Source: Betaproteobacteria bacterium (GTDB taxonomy: Bacteria > Pseudomonadota > Gammaproteobacteria > Burkholderiales > Burkholderiaceae_E). From it: a DNA stretch of 10,190 nt. The stretch spans positions 1-10,190 of the forward strand of contig VGHV01000061.1 of assembly GCA_016868095.1 (NCBI GenBank). The letters are read 5' to 3'. Positions 1-7,041 of this stretch are shown one piece after another. Both the position numbers and the translations under genes were made by a program. The notes below the pieces were generated by a model. The model did not search any database. It saw only the letters and a list, made by a program, of their open reading frames with translations, and was not told where the DNA came from. Numbering within the stretch: the stretch's first letter is position 1; the number at the start of each line of letters is the position of its first letter.

Positions 1-54
1 TAGGGTGAGCACGATTTCTTCGTCAGGCGTCCAGCGCCAGGCGATTACACACAG
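1..54 (-). CDS. NRDE (TANGO2-like) family protein, N-terminal fragment, CTG start
   Basis: Only the first 18 codons lie in the window; the gene continues past the left edge. Read from 54 leftwards they give (L/M)CVIAWRWTPDEEIVLTL. NRDE proteins start with Met-Cys, a short hydrophobic strand, Trp and a Pro/Asp turn, then a second hydrophobic strand leading to the Ala-Asn-Arg-Asp-Glu motif; that motif would lie just outside. The Cys after Met is thought to be the exposed Ntn-type residue. An in-frame TGA lies two codons upstream, so no ATG, GTG or TTG can supply this N-terminus and CTG is the only near-cognate start. A GGAG on the minus strand about 11 bases upstream could be its ribosome site. 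It overlaps the end of the DUF4936 gene by 10 bases. Cellular function in bacteria is unclear. The identification rests on a short match plus gene neighbourhood. Confidence 0.6.
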   Translation of the reverse strand, partial: MCVIAWRWTPDEEIVLTL

Positions 55-359
55 GTTTCAAAGGTCTCCACATGGCGCTGAAGATCGTGGAGTGATTTCG
101 ACAGGACTTGGTGCCATAATCGATCGATCTGATGTTGATATCGGTCTAGAGCTTCAACCGATTCGAAATTCGTCAGCACATCCATCCAGGTGACCATACC
201 GTCACGGGTCTCGATGCGCTGCTGCAACTCGTGTTTGAAGGCCGGCCGATCAGTTGCTTGTTCGTCAAGCTCCCGAAGTTTCAGAAACTCTCGCCAGGCA
301 TGTCGAATGAGCTCGGTTTCACTATCTGGAGCTTTGAAATAAATATATCGGTGAAACAT
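45..359 (-). CDS. DUF4936 family protein
   Basis: A small protein of 104 residues, rich in charged residues, with no signal peptide or membrane segment. It starts with MFHRYIYFKA, an aromatic beta-strand opening, has a central strand around TWMDVLTNF, and ends with helices containing LDRYQHQIDRLW and Cys-Val. This resembles the DUF4936 family, short proteins of unknown function found in Betaproteobacteria next to ygfZ; the fold looks like a ferredoxin-like dimeric alpha/beta barrel, but that is inference. Its ATG overlaps the ygfZ stop by one base (TAATG), so it is probably translationally coupled to ygfZ. Its end overlaps the next minus-strand gene by 10 bases. No catalytic residues can be assigned and no biochemical role is proposed. 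Confidence 0.75.
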   Translation of the reverse strand: MFHRYIYFKAPDSETELIRHAWREFLKLRELDEQATDRPAFKHELQQRIETRDGMVTWMDVLTNFESVEALDRYQHQIDRLWHQVLSKSLHDLQRHVETFETCV

Positions 360-1357
360 TAAGCGTCATCGCTAAGCGCGTAGGGCAGCGTGATGCTTGG
401 TCCTAGCGGACTGCCTTCAAGGTCGATTCGACCTTCTGCTAGGACAAGCGCATGCGCAGCTTGTGCGTGCGCTGGCATGCCAGCAAAAGCGCTTTGCCAT
501 AAGCTCATGCCAAGGCTGCCAGGGCATCTTAAAACATTCACAACGCTTAGGTCTGGATTAGATGCCTCGCCTAGATCCTCACCTTCGGCGGGCAGTCTTC
601 TTGAGGGGTCGTCGATTTGATAGATGCCGCTGCGGCGCTTGAGCTTACCGAGGTATTGGCTTCTTGCGACGACCTCCTGGCCGGGGTAGCAGCCTTTGCG
701 AAAATTGACGCCTCCGAGGCGTTCAAAGTTAAGCATTTGAGGGACAAAGCGCTCACTCAGTGTTTGCGTGATCCAGGGCTCTGCAGCTAACAGATGCAAC
801 CATCGCCAGACACCAGAAAAATCCTCACTATCAACGTTCGCTTCCATGCTTTTTGCCTGAGCTTGGGTATCAAGGCATTGAACGGAGCGGCCAAAATTAG
901 CCTTAAGCGTATGTGCGATGGGTAAACCGATCGATAGCGCTGGGGTGGGGTCAGCGGGCTGCGTGTGTGTGGGTTGAGCCTCTTTGGAACGGGTGTGTGT
1001 GGTAGTGGGCAGTTCAATAGTCCCTTGCAGAACGTAGCGATCGCTCAAGTCTTCGATCGTTACTTTAGAACGTAGAACAAACATCTTCAGGCGCTTGGCC
1101 ACGGCTTGACTGAGGCTTCGATCGATCAACAAAGCAAATTCATCCGATGCCGAAGCAGTCCGCGCAAGCCAGCCTGTGAAAAACAAGCGACCTTTTGGGT
1201 TGCAATAGCCATTCCATTGAGCTTGTCCTGGGCTTCGAAGCGCTAACACATCGTTTGTCAGCTGCGATTGAAGAAACGATTCAGCGTCAGGGCCGTGAAT
1301 GCGCAGATAAGCCAGTTGGGGCAAGCTGCCTTTGATCGAGCACAGTGTTTGATTCAT
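359..1357 (-). CDS. ygfZ: Folate-binding protein YgfZ (GcvT-like Fe-S maintenance factor)
   Basis: 332 residues, close to the E. coli protein. YgfZ is a GcvT-fold tetrahydrofolate-binding protein that helps build or repair certain Fe-S enzymes, including the tRNA thiotransferase MiaB. The family signature is present as KGCYPGQEVVAR at about residues 221-232, with the conserved Cys at 223. The N-terminal GcvT-like part includes LRIHGPDAESFLQSQLTNDV (18-37) and CNPKGRLFF (52-60). Residues 114-141 form a Thr/Pro/His-rich linker encoded by GT-rich DNA, unusual for this family and likely disordered. The gene is divergent from mltG across about 110 bp and heads the minus-strand group with DUF4936 and the NRDE gene. 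There is no strong ribosome site before the ATG. Confidence 0.93.
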   Translation of the reverse strand: MNQTLCSIKGSLPQLAYLRIHGPDAESFLQSQLTNDVLALRSPGQAQWNGYCNPKGRLFFTGWLARTASASDEFALLIDRSLSQAVAKRLKMFVLRSKVTIEDLSDRYVLQGTIELPTTTHTRSKEAQPTHTQPADPTPALSIGLPIAHTLKANFGRSVQCLDTQAQAKSMEANVDSEDFSGVWRWLHLLAAEPWITQTLSERFVPQMLNFERLGGVNFRKGCYPGQEVVARSQYLGKLKRRSGIYQIDDPSRRLPAEGEDLGEASNPDLSVVNVLRCPGSLGMSLWQSAFAGMPAHAQAAHALVLAEGRIDLEGSPLGPSITLPYALSDDA

Positions 1358-1392
1358 AGTTTGGCATCGGATAGGTAAAGAGCACAGCTAGC

Positions 1393-1423
1393 TTGCGGCG
1401 TGCAGCTTGCAAGGTCATACAAT
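1393..1423 (+). promoter_or_regulatory. Possible sigma-70-like promoter for the mltG operon
   Basis: In the divergent gap between ygfZ and mltG, TACAAT at 1418-1423 resembles a -10 box, with TTGCGG at 1393-1398 as a poor -35 box at a long 19-bp spacing. Transcription would begin near 1430, which would exclude the GTG at 1400 as the mltG start and favour the ATG at 1472. The match is weak and was found by eye. Confidence 0.25.
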
Positions 1424-1471
1424 CGGTGCTTTGAGCGAATCGGATCGTTGCACGCTTTTTCGCCGTCATGC

Positions 1472-2545
1472 ATGCTTGAGATTATCAAAACCCGCCTGAA
1501 TTCGGCCAACCATACCCCTGCTGTGAGGCGAGCTCTCGGCAGGCTAACAGTCTTGGGCTTGACTGTTTTGCTCTTGAGCTATTTGGAGTTTCGTTTCGTC
1601 AGTGTTGGTGTTTCCAAGCCCGACGATGCAGCCAAGCCTTCAGAGCTCGTCGTCGAGCGTGGCTATGGACTAAAGCAGGTCATTGAACTGGCGAGCCCTA
1701 CTGCTTGGTCGCCAAGCGTCTTGAATTGGATCTGGGCGCGTCTTCACCTCGCTTCGCGCTCAATTAAAGCCGGGGTCTATCCACTTGAGCGCGGTCTGAG
1801 TCTTAAGCGCTTGCTCGACCGAATGGCTGCCGATCAGGGTAAGCGGCTCGAATGGCAGGTGCTCGAGGGGCAATCGCTCGACCAGGTCAGACGAAGCCTT
1901 TCGGCATTACCCTATTTGCGTCACGAGAGCGCGGCATGGTCGGAAGAGCAATTGCGAACTAAGCTGATGGAGCGCATGCCTGTGCCCTACAAGCTTGGTT
2001 TCTTGGAAGGTATGCTTTTTCCCGACAAGTACCGATTCGTTCCTGGTATGAGCGATCTCGAACTCTTAACGCAAGCCTGTGAGCGTCAGGCTAAATTGCT
2101 ACAGGCAATTTGGGCACAGCGTCCTAAGGATTTCCCCTTGAGTTCACCCGCTGAACTGATGGTTTTAGCCTCGATGATCGAGAAGGAGACTGGGCTTGCG
2201 GCTGATCGTTCGCGTGTGGCCGCGGTTTTCCTAAACCGCTTGAATTTGGGCATGCGATTGCAAAGTGATCCCACGGTTGTTTTCGGATTGAGCTCCACAG
2301 AGGCTAAGAAGCTAACGCGCAAAGACCTACAGACCGATCATCCTTACAATACCTACACCCGTTATGGCCTGCCGCCAACGCCTATTGCAATTCCTGGTGA
2401 GGCCTCTTTGCTCGCAGCGATTAGACCAAGCCAGGAATCAAGCCTTTATTTTGTTGCGCGTGGTGATGGAAGTAGCGAATTCTCTACAACGCTTGCTCAA
2501 CACAATAATGCGGTTGATCGATTCATTCGTAAGATAAGGCCGTGA
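1472..2545 (+). CDS. mltG: Endolytic murein transglycosylase MltG (YceG-like)
   Basis: MltG cleaves nascent peptidoglycan glycan strands inside the chain and is thought to terminate elongation at the inner membrane. From the ATG at 1472 the protein has 357 residues; E. coli MltG has 340. A single N-terminal membrane anchor lies at about residues 24-41, with the rest periplasmic. A LysM-like region covers roughly 55-125. The catalytic YceG domain contains GMLFPDKYRF (180-189), ASMIEKET (233-240) with the presumed catalytic Glu237, QSDPTV (264-269), YNTY (292-295) and GLPPTPI (299-305). The frame is open back to a GTG at 1400, which would add 24 residues before the anchor; I prefer 1472 because the anchor is then close to the N-terminus and a possible -10 box lies at 1418-1423. 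It is the first gene of the plus-strand operon, 49 bp before tmk. Confidence 0.93.
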   Translation: MLEIIKTRLNSANHTPAVRRALGRLTVLGLTVLLLSYLEFRFVSVGVSKPDDAAKPSELVVERGYGLKQVIELASPTAWSPSVLNWIWARLHLASRSIKAGVYPLERGLSLKRLLDRMAADQGKRLEWQVLEGQSLDQVRRSLSALPYLRHESAAWSEEQLRTKLMERMPVPYKLGFLEGMLFPDKYRFVPGMSDLELLTQACERQAKLLQAIWAQRPKDFPLSSPAELMVLASMIEKETGLAADRSRVAAVFLNRLNLGMRLQSDPTVVFGLSSTEAKKLTRKDLQTDHPYNTYTRYGLPPTPIAIPGEASLLAAIRPSQESSLYFVARGDGSSEFSTTLAQHNNAVDRFIRKIRP

Positions 2546-2594
2546 GTCTTTCAAGCGTAATCTTCGAGATCGCAAACCCAAGCCTGCCGCCAGT

Positions 2595-3329
2595 ATGTCA
2601 ACTGTGACTTTGATAAGCCAAAATATGTTGCCGCAAACCGGGTCGACGAGAGCTACGACCCCCATCGATCAAGTAAAAAACCAGCCGCGTTTTATCACCC
2701 TCGAGGGTATCGACGGTGCAGGTAAGAGTACGCATGTGGAGAGCTTGGCAGGTTATTTGAGAGCTCAGGGCGAGTCGGTGCTTGTGAGTCGTGAGCCAGG
2801 GGGTAGCGAGCTCGCTGAGCGTATCCGCGAGCTTTTGCTGCATCGCGACATGGGTTCGCTTACTGAGCTTTTATTGGTGTTTGCTGCGCGTAACGACCAT
2901 CTCGAGCGGTTGGTAAGGCCTGCGCTTGCCGATGGCCTTTGGGTAATTTGTGACCGATTCACCGATGCAACATGGGCTTATCAAGGAGCGGGCAGGGGCA
3001 TGGATGCATCGACCATCGCCTGGCTCGAAGCCCAAGTGCATGCAGACTTACAGCCAATAAGAACTTATTGGTTTGACCTCGAGCCGCTCGAGGCTGCAAA
3101 GCGTCGTGCCGCTAACAGAGCGGTAAGCGATCGCTTCGAAGCTGAAGATGTCGAATTTTTTAAACGTGTCCGAGATGGCTATGCAGCGAGGGCTGCGCTG
3201 AAAGCAGCTACTTATTTGCGTGTCGACGCACACCAGGCACCGACAGCGATAAGTCAGTTTCTTTTGAGTGATCTCGCCTTATTGAAAGATCGATTCGCAG
3301 TGGGCGTCGATAAGCGCAGTGATGGTTGA
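2595..3329 (+). CDS. tmk: Thymidylate kinase
   Basis: Phosphorylates dTMP to dTDP with ATP, the last specific step in dTTP supply. The P-loop is EGIDGAGKST (37-46), REPGG is at 66-70, the nucleotide-binding DRF at 120-122 runs into the dTMP-contacting TDATWAYQGAGRG segment (123-135), and the basic LID region is around 169-180. The ORF is 244 residues; usual Tmk proteins have about 205-215 and begin a few residues before the FITLEG strand. Here some 30 extra residues, polar and Thr/Gln-rich, precede it. An internal ATG at 2625 would shorten the extension to about 22 residues; neither start has a clear ribosome site, so the start is uncertain. The stop overlaps the start of holB, as expected for coupled tmk-holB. 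Confidence 0.95.
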   Translation: MSTVTLISQNMLPQTGSTRATTPIDQVKNQPRFITLEGIDGAGKSTHVESLAGYLRAQGESVLVSREPGGSELAERIRELLLHRDMGSLTELLLVFAARNDHLERLVRPALADGLWVICDRFTDATWAYQGAGRGMDASTIAWLEAQVHADLQPIRTYWFDLEPLEAAKRRAANRAVSDRFEAEDVEFFKRVRDGYAARAALKAATYLRVDAHQAPTAISQFLLSDLALLKDRFAVGVDKRSDG

Positions 3330-4446
3330 GACGCTCACTGCCCCATGGCAGAAGGCGCCATGGTTGAAGGCCCCATGGCAGCAGCTTCTCGATGCGCAAG
3401 CCCGTTATGCGCACGCTATTGCTATTGAAGCGCTTCCTGGCCTTGGTGCTGAGGCCATGCTCAAGGACTATGTGGCTTTGCGTTTATGTGAACATGCATC
3501 AAGGCGCTCAGGAGCGCTGGCCTGTGGACAATGTGCATCCTGTCACTGGCTTGCCTCGGGTCAACACCCTGATCTGCGCATCGTACGACCAGCAGCCTTC
3601 GAAGCTGCAAACGCGCCCGCTGAACCAACGGTCGATGAAGAGGCTTCCGAAACCAAGGGAAGCGATCGCAAGCTCTCCCATGAAATTCGAATTGATCAAA
3701 TCCGTCCGCTTGCAGGATTTTTGCAAATAGGCTCGCATCGGGCGGGCGCTCGCATTGTGTGGCTCGAGCCCGCACAATGGCTTAATCGAAGTGCAGCCAA
3801 TGCCTTACTCAAAATGCTCGAAGAACCGGGCGAGGGGGCACTCTGGATCCTATTGACTGATCGACTCTCGTCCTTGCTTCCGACGATTCGTTCGCGTTGT
3901 ATTTGTTTAAAGATTCGACCGCCAGCTGCTAAGGAGGCGGAAGTCTTTCTGAAAGCATTAATCGAAGCGCAACCTGTGTCTTCGGCGCAAGCACCCGCAC
4001 CGACCTCGAGCATGTTATCGCTGGCTTTAGGCCTGAGTGGCAACGCGCCATGGTCGGCTCAGCAAAGAATCCTCGATCCTGTGCTCGAAGCCCAAGGCTC
4101 GTGGCTGCACACGCTCGCCGAGATGCCTGATGCATGGTTTTCGACGCTTGCGCGACAGTGGGCTGAGCATCAGCCCGAACAATGGTTTGAGTTGTTAGAA
4201 CGATGGGCGATGGACCTGTTGCAAGCCGTTCATCAGCTTGAACCTCTATATTTCAAGACCTTCGCTGAGGCCGCTGCCAAGCGCGTTAGAGGCATCGATC
4301 CCAATCGATGTTTCAAGCTGATCGAGCAACTTTATGCGATGAAAGCGAGCCTGCGTCACCCCTTAAATCCCCTACTTCATGCTGAGAGTACGCTGCTGCT
4401 TTATGCAAACTTTTCAAAAATTAACCGTGAAAAGGAAGCGACGTGA
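3322..4446 (+). CDS. holB: DNA polymerase III clamp-loader subunit delta prime
   Basis: Delta prime is the rigid stator of the clamp loader that places the beta clamp on DNA. From the ATG at 3322 it has 374 residues; a GTG one codon earlier (3319) is also possible. The zinc module has four Cys at 56, 68, 71 and 74 (C-x11-C-x2-C-x2-C). The P-loop position reads LPGLGAEAM without the Lys, as in E. coli delta prime, which does not bind ATP. LLKMLEEPG (162-170) and TIRSRC (188-193), carrying the SRC arginine finger, are present. Residues 91-120 form an acidic, Ala/Glu-rich insertion before the IDQIR strand. The N-terminus carries a threefold Ala-Pro-Trp repeat. The gene overlaps tmk by 8 bases and tatD by 4. 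In several Betaproteobacteria, as I recall, a PilZ-domain gene follows holB; none is present here. Confidence 0.92.
   Translation: MVETLTAPWQKAPWLKAPWQQLLDAQARYAHAIAIEALPGLGAEAMLKDYVALRLCEHASRRSGALACGQCASCHWLASGQHPDLRIVRPAAFEAANAPAEPTVDEEASETKGSDRKLSHEIRIDQIRPLAGFLQIGSHRAGARIVWLEPAQWLNRSAANALLKMLEEPGEGALWILLTDRLSSLLPTIRSRCICLKIRPPAAKEAEVFLKALIEAQPVSSAQAPAPTSSMLSLALGLSGNAPWSAQQRILDPVLEAQGSWLHTLAEMPDAWFSTLARQWAEHQPEQWFELLERWAMDLLQAVHQLEPLYFKTFAEAAAKRVRGIDPNRCFKLIEQLYAMKASLRHPLNPLLHAESTLLLYANFSKINREKEAT
3340..3384 (+). repeat. Three 15-bp in-frame repeats at the 5' end of holB
   Basis: Three head-to-tail 15-bp units (3340-3354, 3355-3369, 3370-3384), each with CCATGG at the same place (3343, 3358, 3373), encode APWQK, APWLK and APWQQ. 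Delta prime proteins normally have one Pro-Trp motif near the N-terminus, so the two upstream copies look like local duplications. Loss or gain of a unit would keep the reading frame. Confidence 0.85.
4432..4438 (+). promoter_or_regulatory. Ribosome binding site of tatD
   Basis: AAGGAAG lies at 4432-4438 inside the last codons of holB. The AGGA core (4433-4436) is six bases before the GTG at 4443. It is the best Shine-Dalgarno match in the operon and supports this GTG as the tatD start. Confidence 0.6.
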
Positions 4447-5222
4447 TCGATTCGCACTGCCACATAGACTTCGATGACTTTAGTGAGGATAGGGCGGCCG
4501 TACTCGAGCGGATGCACGCTGCCGGGGTTAAGCACGCCATTTGCATTAGCGTGAATCTGGCTGACTTTCCCCGAGTTTTAGCGCTTGCGAGGTCTAGACC
4601 TAATCTATGGGCAACGGCTGGTGTTCACCCTGATTATCAAGATGTTGAAGAGCCAACGCCAGAGGGGTTATGTCGGCTTGCAAGCGATCCCAAAGTGATC
4701 GCAATCGGCGAAACGGGACTGGACTATTTCAGACTGAAGGGCGATCTGAGCTGGCAACGAGAACGTTTCAGAAACCATATTCGAGCTGCCAAACAAGTGG
4801 GTCTGCCCTTAGTCATCCATACCCGAGCGGCGAGCGCAGACACCCTCGGCATTATGCGCGAGGAGGGTGCTTCAAGTTGCGGCGGTGTGATGCACTGCTT
4901 TACCGAGGACTGGGAGACGGCAAGCGCCGCCTTGGACATGGGGTTTTATATTTCCTTTTCAGGCATCGTCACCTTCAAGTCTGCGGAATCGCTTCGTGAG
5001 GTAGCCAGGAAGCTGCCCCTGGATCGCATCCTCATTGAAACTGACGCACCTTATCTTGCGCCTGTGCCACATCGAGGAAAGCGTAACGAGCCCGCCATGC
5101 TTGCTGCAACAGCTAACTTTCTTGCCGAACTTTTGAGTATTAAACGAGAGGCGTTTATTGAATTAACAACAGCTAATTGTTATTGCTTATTCAATCGTTT
5201 ACAGAAATCTTATGAGCATTAA
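4443..5222 (+). CDS. TatD family metal-dependent hydrolase
   Basis: A 259-residue TIM-barrel hydrolase of the TatD/YcfH group, cytoplasmic. Relatives act as 3'-5' exonucleases or deoxyribonucleases with divalent metals; the exact substrate cannot be read from sequence. Metal ligands are all present: His5 and His7 in DSHCHID (3-9), Glu90 in IGETGLDY (88-95), His126 in VIHTRA (124-129), His151 in GVMHCF (148-153), and Asp201 in IETDAPYLAP (198-207). Length is typical. The GTG start shares a GTGA with the holB stop, and a good ribosome site precedes it. In E. coli the ycfH gene also follows holB, so this neighbourhood is old and widespread. The 3' end overlaps the ankyrin gene by 11 bases. Confidence 0.93.
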   Translation: MIDSHCHIDFDDFSEDRAAVLERMHAAGVKHAICISVNLADFPRVLALARSRPNLWATAGVHPDYQDVEEPTPEGLCRLASDPKVIAIGETGLDYFRLKGDLSWQRERFRNHIRAAKQVGLPLVIHTRAASADTLGIMREEGASSCGGVMHCFTEDWETASAALDMGFYISFSGIVTFKSAESLREVARKLPLDRILIETDAPYLAPVPHRGKRNEPAMLAATANFLAELLSIKREAFIELTTANCYCLFNRLQKSYEH

Positions 5223-6054
5223 CGCGAGACTTTTGGGGTTCGGTATAACGCTTTACTGCGTTTTGCAAAGTGCGCCTTTTACTCAATCGGCCACGTCGGT
5301 ACAAACAATGCCGCCCGCGCAATCGAAATCGCCCGCGCAATCGAAACCGCAGGCGCAATCAAAACCGCCAGCACATGCAAAGCCGTCTGCGCAAGCAAAC
5401 TCGCAAGCCGAAGCAAAACCGTCTACACAGACGGAATCATCGGCCCAGGGGGAAAGGCTTGCCGCGGGCCCAATGCTCGACGAAGGCCATAGCCTCTTCG
5501 ATGCGATTCGACGTGACGAAGTATTTCGCGTGATGAGGATGCTTGATACCGACTTTCGCAATAAGCCAGCGCCGCTTCATCCTGTTTGGGGCAGCTTATT
5601 GCACACGGCAGCTGCAGAGCGCGCACCGCAATGCCTTCGCTATTTGTTAACTCGTGCTGAGCAACTTGTTGAGGCGCAAAACGAGCGCGGCGAAACTGCC
5701 TTGATGCTTGTTGCCAAGCATGGTGACTTATCGATGGCTGAGCAATTGCTTAAGCGCGGCGGCCAAATCAATCGACAAGGCTGGACGCCATTGCATTACG
5801 CCGCTGCATTTGATCAACGTCTTATGGTCGATTGGCTTCTTGATCGTGACGCTTATATCGATGCTGAGTCGCCGGCCAACATCACACCCTTGATGATGGC
5901 TGTTCGTCAGGGGCATGAGGCCTTAGCCATGCATTTGGTGCGTCAAGGCGCTGATGTGAGCTATCGCAGCCACGCTGGATTAACTGCGATGGATTACGCA
6001 CAACAAATGGGTCGAGACGATTTTGCTGCCTGGCTGCTCGACAGAATTCGTTAG
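5212..6054 (+). CDS. Secreted ankyrin-repeat protein with Ala/Gln/Ser/Lys/Pro linker
   Basis: 280 residues in three parts. Residues 1-27 look like a signal peptide (basic NAR, then LLGFGITLYCVLQ, possible cleavage around APFTQSA), so a periplasmic location is likely. Residues 35-79 form a low-complexity, basic and probably disordered linker built from six-residue units of the type P-A-Q-S-K-P. From about 92 to the end there are five to six ankyrin repeats, with TPLHYAAA (193-200), ITPLMMAVRQGHEALAMHL (from 224) and a final capping DYAQQMGRDDFAAWLL. Ankyrin repeats bind proteins; no partner or catalytic activity can be inferred. Ankyrin genes commonly end this mltG-tmk-holB-tatD cluster in Burkholderiales. 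The ATG lies inside the last codons of tatD without a clear ribosome site, so translational coupling is likely. Confidence 0.85.
   Translation: MSINARLLGFGITLYCVLQSAPFTQSATSVQTMPPAQSKSPAQSKPQAQSKPPAHAKPSAQANSQAEAKPSTQTESSAQGERLAAGPMLDEGHSLFDAIRRDEVFRVMRMLDTDFRNKPAPLHPVWGSLLHTAAAERAPQCLRYLLTRAEQLVEAQNERGETALMLVAKHGDLSMAEQLLKRGGQINRQGWTPLHYAAAFDQRLMVDWLLDRDAYIDAESPANITPLMMAVRQGHEALAMHLVRQGADVSYRSHAGLTAMDYAQQMGRDDFAAWLLDRIR
5314..5448 (+). repeat. Degenerate 18-bp tandem repeat encoding six-residue units
   Basis: About seven and a half 18-bp units within the ankyrin gene. Unit translations run PAQSKS, PAQSKP, QAQSKP, PAHAKP, SAQANS, QAEAKP, STQTES, then SAQ. Divergence grows towards the 3' end, so the first three units look youngest. 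The period is a whole number of codons, so copy-number change would alter linker length without a frameshift. Confidence 0.9.
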
Positions 6055-6116
6055 CGGTAACTGGCCTCACGAGATGCGCTCGCATGTGCTGCAGCCAAAG
6101 CCATCGTTTATTTGCG

Positions 6117-6132
6117 CATAATCAATATTATG
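6117..6132. repeat. AT-rich inverted repeat in the convergent intergenic gap
   Basis: CATAAT (6117-6122) and ATTATG (6127-6132) are perfect inverted copies separated by CAAT, in the 145-bp gap between the ankyrin gene and the hydratase gene. A second small one, ATGCG-CT-CGCAT, lies near 6074-6085. Neither is a GC-rich stem followed by a T tract, so I do not call a terminator; they may be chance. Confidence 0.3.
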
Positions 6133-6199
6133 TCAACTGAAAGATGTTTCTCAGAACACAGGCCCGTAGTTGTCTTGGCCGGTGCTTGACATGGATAGC

Positions 6200-6997
6200 T
6201 CAAATAACATCGGCTCTCACCTGGCCAAAATCAGCAAAGTCGGCACAAAGCTTGTCACCTGGCTTGATGGGTACCGGAATGACACAGGTGCCAGTGAACA
6301 TGACATCGCCTGCCTCGATGTTGATGTAATGTTCGCCTAATTCGCGGACAAGCCAATGCAACGCTGCTCGCGGGTCGCCCAATACGAACGCTCCCGACCC
6401 TTCGGCAACGATGTGTTCATTCACAAGAAACCTCACCGGATGTTTGCTGAGGTCTCGTGATCGCCAGTCCGCACTCACCGTCGGCCCAAGGATAAAGTGA
6501 CGTGCACACGCAAAATCTGCAATCAATTGGGCTTCTCCGGCTGCTACGAAGTTCTCAAAGCGTGAATCCGGTAGTTCGATCGCAAGAACCATGTCTGTAA
6601 CAGCTTCAAGCATGGTCTCCATGCTTATTGAATCGTCGTGGCCATGGTTTGCCCGTGCAGGTATTGCTTTGCCAAATCGAAATCCGAATTCGGCTTCTGC
6701 CACGAGCATTCGATTACCGCTTAGACTGAGCGTTGCGCCATCCGGCAACACCCTCGAGGTGAATAAGCGTCCAGCGAGCGGTGCGCTAACGTTGATATGG
6801 CGCTGCCCTCCCTCACTGGTGGCTGCTATTTTCCAGCCGATCGTCGGTTCATTGATTTGTTTAACGAGCAATGCCTGCACAGCATACGCTTCGCCGCGGT
6901 TCTTTGGCTGGAGATCAAGCTCGAACTGGGATAGATGCCGGTCATGCTGCCAGGCCTCGGCTAAACGGGTTGCGGCTAGGCTTAAGTGTTCTTGCAT
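6200..6997 (-). CDS. 2-keto-4-pentenoate hydratase-like protein (fumarylacetoacetase fold)
   Basis: 265 residues, matching the length of MhpD-type hydratases and 4-oxalocrotonate decarboxylases. Such enzymes add water to, or decarboxylate, 2-hydroxydienoates in the meta-cleavage breakdown of aromatics, using Mg or Mn. Visible family features: GWKIAATS with Lys56, the metal-binding EAEFGF (101-106) with Glu101 and Glu103, an AIELPDSR segment with Glu141, a GSGAFVLGDPRAALHWLV stretch matching the Gly-rich G-x-G-x3-L-G-x-P region, and a C-terminal TGT...PIKPGD turn. The start ATG has GGGAG about 10 bases upstream (7009-7013). No other aromatic-degradation gene is in the window, so the substrate is unknown and the gene looks like an orphan. 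It is convergent with the ankyrin gene and divergent from mnmC across 44 bp. Confidence 0.85.
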   Translation of the reverse strand: MQEHLSLAATRLAEAWQHDRHLSQFELDLQPKNRGEAYAVQALLVKQINEPTIGWKIAATSEGGQRHINVSAPLAGRLFTSRVLPDGATLSLSGNRMLVAEAEFGFRFGKAIPARANHGHDDSISMETMLEAVTDMVLAIELPDSRFENFVAAGEAQLIADFACARHFILGPTVSADWRSRDLSKHPVRFLVNEHIVAEGSGAFVLGDPRAALHWLVRELGEHYINIEAGDVMFTGTCVIPVPIKPGDKLCADFADFGQVRADVI

Positions 6998-7041
6998 GTG
7001 TCATAAACTCCCTGGTCTGATGGTTAAGCTTGTGATGGCCG

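Noticed and set aside
5..193. A plus-strand open frame opposite the DUF4936 gene.
   Set aside because: It is antisense to a recognisable coding region, has no family resemblance, and is a shadow of the minus-strand genes.
961..1010. GT-rich near-repeats inside ygfZ, considered as a repeat element or regulatory site.
   Set aside because: They encode an in-frame Thr/His/Pro linker and show no regular period; low-complexity coding sequence is enough.
3430..3450. Loss of the P-loop Lys in HolB, considered as a defect.
   Set aside because: Delta prime of E. coli also lacks a working ATP site; this is normal for the subunit.
6144..6329. A plus-strand open frame beginning in the gap after the ankyrin gene.
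   Set aside because: Most of it is antisense to the hydratase C-terminus, with no motif and no ribosome site.
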